The translations under genes and the position numbers were made by a program. From positions 1,426,001 to 1,490,000 of the forward strand of contig JAGYXB010002040.1 in NCBI GenBank assembly GCA_022495005.1: a stretch of 64,000 bases of DNA, in the 5' to 3' direction. Within the stretch, counting starts at the first letter, position 1, and every line of letters starts with the position of its first letter. The DNA is from Rhyacophila brunnea. Taxonomy: Eukaryota; Arthropoda; Insecta; Trichoptera; Rhyacophilidae. Of this stretch, positions 55,367 through 64,000 are shown in pieces. The notes under the pieces were generated by a model. The model worked only from the letters and a program-made list of their open reading frames with translations, did not search any database and had not been told where the DNA came from.

Positions 55367-56746
55367 CAGAGATTCCCAACCGAGTACCGCGAGGAGTGCC
55401 AGTGGCTCCGCGACAATCCGCATTTTGTAATGATAAGAAGTTTAAAATACAATATACAATGAAGTATTTTTAATTATCTTAACCAAAAATATCATGTTAT
55501 AGAAGTACAAATCTAGCGAGATTTTTACTTGGAAGAGAGAATTTTGTAGCAACAATGGGTGAAGGAATAAAAATTAATGAATGATCGTTGAAACATAATG
55601 TTGTTTATAAGTATTGATTTATATTCCAAGTGCTAAGATTAATAATTGTGTATCCGAAATGTAGGAAATATTTTTTTTTCCAATTTTCCAATTTCATTTA
55701 CTGACTACCATTAATGACGTACAGTGCCGGCAGGTAGATTGTAGGTAGGTACTTTATTTAGGTGCAATATGTTATAAATGAAGGAATGTGAATAATACAA
55801 TAATTATTTAAAGTAAATTCCTTGGAGATGATAAAATTTTCGCCTGTGGTGTCAACATCCTTTATTTTTTTAATGAATTTATTGTGAATATCAGATTTTT
55901 AGTCATTTTTTTTTGGAAATAATAAAATGCAGAATAGGATGAACTTATATACCTACATTTAAATACAGATAATAGGGGTGGCAGAGTATATGCTTCATAA
56001 CTTTGCAGTCCGTCTCTAGGATGAAAATGATGCACCTACTTAATATATTCTAAACATATTTTTGTATATATATTATATGTCTATTTATTTATTACTACAC
56101 ATATTAATACATACAAGTAAATATCATTTGAACTAATTTTATGCGAGGTAATCAGGCAAAGAGGCGTATCAGTACCAGTAGTAAAGAGTGCAAAAAGTGC
56201 AAAGTTATAAAATGTATACTCTAATTTGAGATTGGCTATGGACAGCACTTTACTTAGGTACCTATGTCACTGTTTACTGATTTACACACATGTTTTTGTA
56301 ATTTTCTTTCTGAATCTTAATAACACCTATGGCCCGTTTTAGACGGGACACCTGTGTCGCGCTCGTATATAATAAGGAGGCCTTTGTATTCGAATAAAGG
56401 GTCCTTTGTATATTATGTTGATGAACGAACCAGAGCTAATGAGTCAACGCGTGTCCGGTACACTTTTCCGTCGGCCGCTACATTGTCAAGCCGCCGATAC
56501 ACTTGTTTTTATTACCGCAGCCTGTTTTATATTCTAATTTATAACGTGAAATTATGCGTTGACTCATTAGCTCTGGGGCGTTCATAAACATAATACAAAG
56601 GTATCTTTATTCGAATACAAGGGCCTCCTATATTATATCGAGCACGACATCGGTGTCCCGTCTGAAACGGGCCTATGTGTCATTCAGGTAGGGATCTCGA
56701 GATTTTAGAAAATGTTTCGCCAACCGAAAAAGGTTGAGAACCTCTT
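55367..56746. mobile_element. Degenerate hAT-like element (about 1.4 kb with insertion)
   Basis: cagagattcccaaccgagta at 55367 and aaaaaggttgagaacctctt ending near 56746 resemble opposed hAT termini of the CAGNGNTTCYCAACC type. The arms are diverged and no 8-bp duplication is seen, so the pairing is tentative. The 56331-56673 element is inserted in it. No transposase frame survives. Confidence 0.35.
56331..56673. mobile_element. 343-bp element with ~120-bp TIRs
   Basis: ggcccgttttagacgggaca at 56331 is inverted at the right end (tgtcccgtctgaaacgggcc, 56654-56673). Arms extend through aggaggcctttgtattcgaa and gagctaatgagtcaacgcgt / gcgttgactcattagctc. tat flanks both sides, compatible with a 3-bp target. 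Partial copy at 34340-34540. Ends of this kind occur in PIF/Harbinger-like elements, but the assignment is not firm. Confidence 0.75.
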
Positions 56747-57541
56747 TACTATGTAGTTATCTATTGACGTTTTCGATGGAATTCTTTTCGTATTCTCTAT
56801 TTTGTTTCACTCTGTTAGGTTTGATTAGATTTTTTAATGATTTGTTTTTCATAAAGCTCTTACTGAAAATTTCGACGGCTGGTCACCATAATAGAATTGT
56901 AATCATCAAACCGAACTTGATTGTGGGTCAAGCAATTACGCAATAGTCACGAATCGTGTGCTGGAAAATCCGTACGAATTCATCACAATCGCAGCATCAA
57001 ACCCGGCAATCTAACAAGAGCCCGAATCAAGAAATTCCAACTTTGATGAAGAATCATCTCGCAATAACTCAGAGAAGAAGAGTAATGTGTTACTTCGACC
57101 GAAACCAGTTACGAGATATTCCATAAAGATGTTAGGCCAACTTGTTTACTATATTGAGAGCGATTGTAATTTTTATTATATAAGACGTGTTTATGTTTTG
57201 ATGCAGACAAAATCTAGTTTAATTGATTCAGTGGGGCGGCGGCCTATTACATTTCATGCAATGGCCAAATTCTCATTTCTCTGTCGGGATTAATATCCAA
57301 TAATATAACACACATCATCGAATTGGTATGTCGACGATAACCTTATTCTAAATGACTAAAAGGAGCCTGAATATATTATGAAAATGAAGTAGAAAAAAAG
57401 ATTAATGGAATCCCGTGACTTTGTCATGGATTTTTTTGAATTAATAGTGCATTTTAATGGAGTAATGAAACATAATAATATATACCTAAGTGAAGATGGA
57501 TGTGCGACATTACTAGAATAACAGATCGTTCGCTGGACAAG

Positions 57542-57898
57542 AAGGGTTGAAAGTCTATAGGGTCTAAGTGCCAAAAAAATTCTATAACAAGTTTTTTACT
57601 TATTACAATCTATGTATATGCCAAAATTCCTTACTCTTCCATTTTTTCACCCAAGTACATTGAAATATGGGCAGTGTCTAGGTGCCCCTACATACCCCTA
57701 TACGTAGAACGTTTCAATATTGTCCATGTTATTTGCAATATTTTATTCTTCCTTTGTTTATTTTATCTTTTAAATTATGCAAACTTATCATATTATTATA
57801 CTTATGCTCTTCTATAACTTTGTAAAAATAAAAATGTAAGTTATAGGTATCTTAGTTTCACATTTTTGGCACTTAGACCCTATAGACTTTCATCCCTT
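57542..57898. mobile_element. TIR element with 38-bp ends
   Basis: aagggttgaaagtctatagg at 57542, then gtctaagtgccaaaaa, is inverted at 57862-57898 with one or two mismatches. About 357 bp, noncoding, target duplication not evident. Confidence 0.65.
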
Positions 57899-58286
57899 TA
57901 ATTGTCACTATCCATCCATTTGAATCAAGGAGATATAAAAATTCATATAGTGCAATGAACGATAAGATAATAGAGCCTAGTGCAAATAGGTGCGTGGTAA
58001 TAACGTGAGACTTATTTTCCTCATGGGCCATCCCCTATCTATCCGATAGGGTTATCGGAAGGCATCCACCTTCAGCGCAATCATTGCTTTATCGTCTGCT
58101 TGTGGATCTGCACCATGACTTTTGAATACTGAGTTGAGGAATGCTGTACTTATCGACAAATTTTATGTTTTAATTTAACCGATCCTGGATATTATGTCAT
58201 CTACCTAATACATAATAATTGATTATCACGATTTTATTTGTGGTTGATATTTAACTATTCGTTTGAGATAATATATACCTATCTAG

Positions 58287-58873
58287 CAGTGGCGAAGGGT
58301 GGAGGTAGGCTGTTTAGATCCGTTATAAATAGTGCACATTAAACTTTGTCAATCATACGTATTTGTATTCATTGAAATACGACTACAATTTACAGATGGT
58401 GTTGGTTAGTTTTTAAAATTCAATTAAACCCTGCGAAACCAAGCCATAATAGATAATAATCAAAAAATATCCCTCTATCTATAAAATATCTAAAATTATG
58501 CCTTTAAATGATACATAACTTTGGATATTTTATAGAAAGAATAATATGTTAATCTATTATAGTTTGGTTTTACAGGGCTTAATGATTTAAAAAATGTTCC
58601 AACAATATATTCTATCATATGTATTCTTAATCTAACGAAAACAAATGAGTATGAATGAAAAAGTGTGCACTATTTTGTCGGATCGCCCATGACATATCTA
58701 CCGATATTAATATGGTTTTATTTCGGCAAGGTTTAATTGAATTTATAAATGAACCAACGTCATTTGTAAAATTGTAGTCTTCGTTCAATAAAAACAAATA
58801 CGAATGACTGACAACGTTTTATGTGCACTATTTATGTCGGATCTTAACAGCCTACTTCCACCCTTCGCCACGG
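58287..58873. mobile_element. Family D element, copy 3 (587 bp)
   Basis: cagtggcgaagggtggaggt start; inverted end cacccttcgccacgg. Flanks ctatctag (58279-58286) and atatctag (58874-58881) match at 7 of 8 positions, the best target duplication of the family. Arms align for about 165 bases. It ends 50 bp before the splice site at 58924. Confidence 0.85.
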
Positions 58874-58923
58874 ATATCTAGTAATTACTAACTAACTAAT
58901 ATTATTTTTCTGTCTTGTTTCAG

Positions 58924-58967
58924 GTAAGATTCTACAACAAATATTAGACCAGATCATCCACGGTTAT
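58924..58967 (+). other. Candidate recursive splice site / 44-nt microexon 2
   Basis: tactaactaactaat (branch point) and attatttttctgtcttgtttcag end at 58923, fused to GTAAGATT. A consensus 5' site, TTAT|GTAAGTATG, follows at 58968. This is the strongest 3' splice signal in the window. Only one frame is open, giving KILQQILDQIIHGY. It may be a recursive splice point with its downstream cryptic exon, or a real 44-nt exon whose inclusion shifts the frame. It shares the first eight exon bases and architecture with 17153. Confidence 0.55.
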
Positions 58968-58974
58968 GTAAGTA

Positions 58975-60430
58975 TGAAAGTTGTAATAGCGAAATATTTC
59001 GATGTTCCAAGGTGCCAACTGCTGGCTCGGCGAGCTCACTTCCTGTTCTAGGAGGGAAAAAAATATTTTAGTATTACGTAATGCAAGCTCAGGTGCGTTG
59101 ATCTCTGATTCGACTGTGCGACAGGTAAATGTATGACGTTCTAGTCATGTAGATGGGCACCTACTATTCCTTGATATTTTTATTATTAATAATTTATTTA
59201 CGCTTATTTACACTATTGTAGTTGTTTAGATTCTATTAAAATTTTCAAATTTTTAATTATACTTCATTCTGTTGTATAGATGTTTTCTTAATATTGACAC
59301 CCTCTATCTACAATATAATGCAATGTGCATCACTACGTAAGTAAAACAACTTTTTGTTCTTTGAAAAAAGTTAAGTCTTGATGAAATGGCTGGGTTTTAA
59401 TTATTAACATCAATTAGTCTAATAATCTGTTGTTAAAATAATCCTTGACAGAAATATTCCTAGAAATTCGTAAACATGTGATTAACTGCAATAATAAAAT
59501 ACTTGCTACTCCAATGTACAGAGTGTACCACAAGAGTCTTATGCGAATTAATTAATTGTACATATTATTAATATGCTACTGTTGTAAGTGTAAGTGTCAA
59601 TAGTACTTACATATAATCAAATATTGCAGATATATGAAAAAAATGAAAAATTAGTGTTTCGTTATCAAATTTTTTTAAAATATTTTATATTTACCGAAAA
59701 TTCCCTCGTTCGTATTTATAACCACCTACATATTTTTAAAATTGTCAATTTGTATAGACACATATACCTGTACTTAGGTCCTAGTATTGGGTAGATGGTA
59801 GATATTATATTAAATATGCAGTGCTGCATTTTATTGCAAACTTTATTTTTGTAATATCTGCACATTTAAATTTAAAAAGAGAAATTAAGATTTACAACAT
59901 TTCGACAAAAATAAGCATGAGCACGTATACCTATAGAAGACCGCCTGGAGAGACACTCAAAAACAAGATCATATTGTTATAATTAGTTGTCACTACAATA
60001 CAGCCACCTGTTAAGACTTATTTTATGTCAGCACATTCGCATCAGCTTGGTTGACAGCAGAAAATTTCCGAAAGAACACGTCATATAAAACAACAAAATA
60101 TTCAATGGTTTGAATCTCTCTGTACTCACTAAGCCCTAGACAGATTTAGTCACATCCCATCGAAGATCAAGATGGATGGAAAGTCTTGGTCGCTCAAAGG
60201 ATGACGAAATTCAAATGTGGTCACGATCCTTAGCCATGAGTGTACGACCAAGAAGAGAAAAGAGATCGCAAGTCGTTAAGGCCCTCAGTCTACCTATTTA
60301 CTCTACCGTTAAGTTTTATCACTAGGACTAGAAATAATCTTGACACTTGATTTTTTCTCTGCATATAAAAAAAAATATGGTCTTCTAAATACATAACTAG
60401 TACACAGGCTGTCTTCCAGGTCTTTTATGT
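58975..60430. other. No gene seen
   Basis: AT-rich after a small GC patch (58990-59060). A 66-codon ORF at 59594-59794 is low-complexity. Confidence 0.4.
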
Positions 60431-60437
60431 ACCTATA

Positions 60438-60775
60438 ACCACAGATTAATAAATATAATTCAGATAGACTATAGGTACCCCAATACAGTACATTTCTAAG
60501 CGGGGTTTTAAATATGCGAGTGTCCTACTAAAATGAAACTCATTATAGACGTGCAATAGTGTGTGTTGCAATCTTCAAATACATCAATATTGAATGAGTA
60601 TCAGTGCATAAACCGAGAACAGTTGTCAGAACGAAGGACAAACTTAGAATGATGTATTAGGTATTACACATGTGTTTAAGTTTATCCCATATTCTTCCAC
60701 ACTCGAGAACGACAGCGTGCTACTCTACATCCGTTAAGTAGGTATATATTTCAGTTCCCATTAATAATTCTGTGT
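60438..60775 (+). mobile_element. Family B element, copy 4 (uninterrupted)
   Basis: cacagattaataaatataat to tcagttcccattaataattc. Carries the intact site cacatgtgtttaagtttatcc, exactly the pre-insertion sequence of MITE-A copy 4. Confidence 0.75.
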
Positions 60776-61059
60776 TACCTGTGTATAACTATAAATATTA
60801 CAAACCTGACTCCTATTTTCTTCATTTATACTATATATAATGCATGATATTATATGTTGATTGTAAAATACTTCTTAACATCGTTTAAATACAATAAATA
60901 GTAGGTAATATGTAAATGTGTCCATATTTTAGTACCTAAATGTAAGAAAAGCCTTAGGAATTGAACCAAAAAAATAAATCTAATTGTAAGTTAGGTAGGC
61001 ATTTTGACTGCTTGACATTCATATCAGACATGGATTTGCACACTCACTACCTGTATTCT

Positions 61060-61300
61060 CAAGTTTGAAACACTTTCCAAATCCATTTCCGCGAGTGCTT
61101 GGTTCCTGGGACGCACTGTAGCAGTAAGCTCCGTTTCCGAAAAGCTCCGCAGGGCCATGGTCGGCCATTGGTCCGCGGCGCGGGGTAAACGACATCACCT
61201 GACCTCGCGAATTCGAAATTCAAACTCGCACAGCCGTCCAATCAACGAGCGCCTGCTACGCTGACGGACGATGACACCCGAGCAAAACCGACCATATTTT
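61060..61300. promoter_or_regulatory. GC/CpG-rich pocket with CCAAT-type motifs
   Basis: ggtccgcggcgcggggtaaa, tcgcgaattcg and two ccaat/attgg motifs (61166, 61240) in a 240-bp GC-rich block. A 60-codon minus-strand ORF (61059-61241) fills it but has no recognisable domain. Could be a small promoter or conserved noncoding element. Confidence 0.25.
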
Positions 61301-61884
61301 GTACTATCAACAATTTCCACCATTGTGATACAATATACATATACATTTTTTTATCTATTGGACGTAATGAAAATGATGTAAGTCGTTTGATCGATAGCCT
61401 TACTTGGCGCCGTCTGCCTTCATGCAAGAAATGAAATGTTGGCAGGTATTTTTTAAGTACTTACCTAAACTTTATTGCAGTGTTGTTAAATAATTTGCAA
61501 CAAAAAAATCTACATTTGCTAGCATCACTTTGATAAGATCTCTGCGGTGCAATCAAGGAGTCAAGTTTAACTGCGCTGTAACCTCCAGCGTAACCCCGCA
61601 TTTTCAGTCGATTCCGTTCACATACAAATCGGAAAGTCATTGAATTAATTTGTTGTTGTATTTCTTAGATTGCTCTTAATTTTGATGGTATGAAGGTAGG
61701 GAGGGTAGATCTGTACTTAGATATCCATATATAAAAACAAACGACATTGATTGTCGTAATATATAAGTATATTATACTTACCTATATGATATAGTGTCAC
61801 AATTGTTTGAATTAATTAATATGACAATTATTTTTGTTTTACTAAAGTAGTTTGGTATTAATTGACTAATTACAAGACATACCT

Positions 61885-61960
61885 ATGGTAAAGTCTCCCC
61901 CGTATCTGAAACCGTAGGTGCGGATTCGAATCCAGTGTCTTACAATTAATATTCCATTAC
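61885..61960 (+). other. tRNA-like or SINE-like fragment
   Basis: tatggtaaagtctcccccgt followed by gtgcggattcgaatccagtg has a perfect palindromic B-box (ggattcgaatcc) with a weak A-box. No cloverleaf can be closed convincingly, so this is probably a decayed tRNA-derived retroposon. Confidence 0.25.
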
Positions 61961-61969
61961 ATCTATGCT

Positions 61970-62880
61970 TCTGATCTTAATTTATGTTTTTACCCATTGT
62001 AAAATGAAAAATAAAAATATTATTATATTAAATTTGTAAGGAGATATCTATTAATATTCCTAAGTTTATTTAATCATTAAATTATTGTTACCGTATCAAT
62101 ATTAATTTTATTATTTATTTCGGTAACTTTTTTACTTTTCTACTCAAACCTCAGCCTTTTTGGATTACGTTATCTGCATTTACAAAATTATTTTTTTATT
62201 TAAATATCTGTGTGAAATCTTTGAAGGACTCTTTATACTTAAAACACTTAATACAAGAAGAAAGTCATTTAAATTAGAAAAAATCGCAAGGTCTAGATTT
62301 CTGTTTTTGATATCGTATTATTGTACGTTCTTCTTTTTCTTCGTTCTTCTAGCATTCTTTCTTTCAGGGTTGTACGTATATGCGTCCATAGAATAATAAA
62401 ATGATGGATTGTCAATATATTATTGGAATATACTGAGTGTGGAGGTAATTAGTTTCTACTCTAAGTACCTACCTTAGTACCCATTTATCTTAATATTCCT
62501 GGATATTATTTTTATCTCCATAAATCGTTTATTGGAAAACTACTATACCTAAGTAGGTACACGTGTAGGGGGAGAGAGTTGTGCATGAGATGGCAGGATA
62601 GATTTAGCCCCCCAGATGACTGCTTTGACGTGTCGCCCATAATGCACTGCAGATGTAAGGGAAGAAATTTGTAATTATTACATATTACCACCTTTAATAA
62701 GGACCATCCTTTTTATGAAAAGTGAACATTTCAAAAAAGTGAACAGAGTGGTAAAGGTTAAAATAACATGTTTGTATTGGTAGGTAAAACCTACTACATT
62801 CGGGCTAATTTAACGTTTAGTATAGGTACATTCTGTCGTTAATTAGTAAATAAATTTAATTCAAATATTTTTCATATTAA
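61970..62880. other. No feature seen
   Basis: AT-rich, T-rich 78-codon ORF at 62160-62396 is compositional. Confidence 0.35.
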
Positions 62881-62887
62881 ATCGTCT

Positions 62888-63132
62888 CTGTTCTGGCAGA
62901 ACACACTAACTGGAGAATACTAGTTTTGAGTAATTTGACTTTGAAGTTGTTAAAATGTTTGAAATGGTCTATCATGTGAGTTTATTAAGTAATCGTAAAA
63001 AGGATGACTTTAAAATAAAAACTGTTTATTTATTAAGAAGGTTTCCAGACGGTAAAGTTTGAAATAAGGAACATTTTGGTATAACTAACTCAATATGTCA
63101 ATTTCTCGAATTAGTGTCTTCTGCCAGAACAG
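62888..63132. mobile_element. TIR element with 30-bp ends (245 bp)
   Basis: ctgttctggcagaacacact at 62888 is inverted at the right end (gtgtcttctgccagaacag). The match continues through aa-tggagaa. No clear target duplication, no coding content. Confidence 0.6.
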
Positions 63133-63373
63133 TGACGAAATGACTATTACGGGCCATGTTGGCGAGTTCATTAACACCTTCTCTAGAATTTGAAGATTTC
63201 TTCAGTCTTTCAATCAGTTAAAAAAATATGTTTTGACATCACATTGTTAGGCAATTAGGCATTATACCTACTTACATGTAATATGTAGTACTGGACATAA
63301 TATTATATAGATTATTGCATACTTAAACAAATTTCGTTCACTGTAATTCTAGCATTATAAAGAAAAATGGGTA

Positions 63374-63689
63374 GGTACAAGTCTATTTACTGGAAGCCAG
63401 AAGGGAACAGCGGCAATTTTCATAGCCGATTTCGGCAAACTTCATTAATTCAAGAATGTCAGGGTATGGACCTAATAGGTTGAGCAAGTGGCTGACATCC
63501 ATTTCTCGTAAAAACAAAATCTGTTAATACAAACCTCTACTCTGTGGAGGCCCATATGATCCTATTATGATCGGACATGGTCGGAAAAAAACCTAACCTA
63601 ACCTAACAAATAATACAGTATATCGGCTATTTTCAAAAATTGTTTCCCGCTGTCTTCCACTAAGTTTAGTGACTAAACAGACAAGAACC
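63374..63689. mobile_element. Family F MITE, copy 4, interrupted by a SINE
   Basis: Starts ggtacaagtctatttactgg and ends gactaaacagacaagaacc. Left part to 63463 and right part from 63590 (acctaacctaacctaacaaa) together reproduce copy 1 in layout. Confidence 0.75.
63464..63589 (+). mobile_element. tRNA-derived SINE, copy 6 (5'-truncated)
   Basis: Begins at tatggacctaataggttgag and runs through the body to atgatcggacatggtcgg plus an A run. Lacks the whole tRNA head. 5' truncation fits target-primed reverse transcription. Confidence 0.8.
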
Positions 63690-64000
63690 CTTACAATACG
63701 TATTGACTGAAAACTTTTGATAATTAAATTATGTATCTATATCTAACACCAACCCTGAATAGAGCTTGACACATAGGTGGCTTCAGAAATATCACAAAAA
63801 TATAAGTAGGTACACATTTAGCCATTCTTTAATAATATTGTTATTGTATGTTTCAACCATCGTTTTTTCTATAAGTATGTGATTGAAAGACAGTTCAAAA
63901 TGTTTGTTTTACATTTTAATAAACGAGGAGAAATATTCTGCGAATTGTTTTGTTCCCATGGTTCATAGCTGTTGTCTTCTTGGCATTGGTACTTCGGTAG

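Noticed and set aside
1..64000. CRISPR array, rRNA or bacterial operon
   Set aside because: No regular spacer-repeat array, no rRNA-like blocks and no operon-like coding density; the window is clearly eukaryotic.

Overview
This window is AT-rich nuclear DNA from an insect, most likely a moth or butterfly. The evidence is the abundant TAGGTAC-type microsatellite, the 3' ends of RTE-type LINEs with a (GAT)n tail, a tRNA-derived SINE, and arrays of the insect telomere motif TTAGG. An aphid or other TTAGG-bearing insect cannot be excluded. No complete protein-coding gene is visible. The longest open frames are about 125-129 codons, roughly what chance gives in 64 kb on six frames at this composition, and several rest on non-ATG starts or lie inside repeats. 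The window therefore reads as the inside of one very large intron, or as an intergenic tract.

What fills it is transposable-element debris, mostly non-autonomous DNA transposons with terminal inverted repeats (TIRs). Comparing copies inside the window defines several families. MITE-A (about 380 bp, TTAA targets) has five copies: 4388-4769, 8336-8706, 28632-29005, 37942-38322 and 53048-53429. Family D (585 bp, long TIRs, 8-bp target duplications) is at 9192, 36460 and 58287. Family B is at 5226, 37736, 52491 and 60438. Family F (about 170 bp, with an internal TTAGG-like tract) is at 23328, 28324, 35365 and 63374. Family G is at 14821 and 54071, family C at 15821 and 51155, and family I at 2325 and 20218. 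The SINE has six copies. Many single-copy TIR elements lie between them.

Insertions are often nested. MITE-A sits inside three other elements (4310-5080, 8217-8932, 37736-38415), and a SINE sits in a family B copy and in a family F copy. A 391-bp hAT-like element with a perfect 8-bp target duplication interrupts an RTE tail at 7031-7421. The most elaborate locus is 48351-50944: a 28-bp TIR pair encloses a 1.5-kb fold-back element (six direct plus five inverted 120-bp units) and a broken minus-strand reading frame. A near-perfect 240-bp palindrome lies at 33131-33370.

The best evidence of host-gene function is a set of splice signals on the + strand. Two sites (17153 and 58924) have branch point, pyrimidine tract and AG|GTAAG fused, each followed 33 or 44 nt later by a strong second 5' splice site. 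They look like recursive-splicing points or microexons of one long + strand gene. A candidate cassette or terminal exon lies between them at 42413. Short GC-rich pockets (for example 3835-4215, 7760-8090, 16710-16870, 61060-61300) may be regulatory or conserved noncoding DNA. All family assignments come from pairwise reading within the window, not from database searches.
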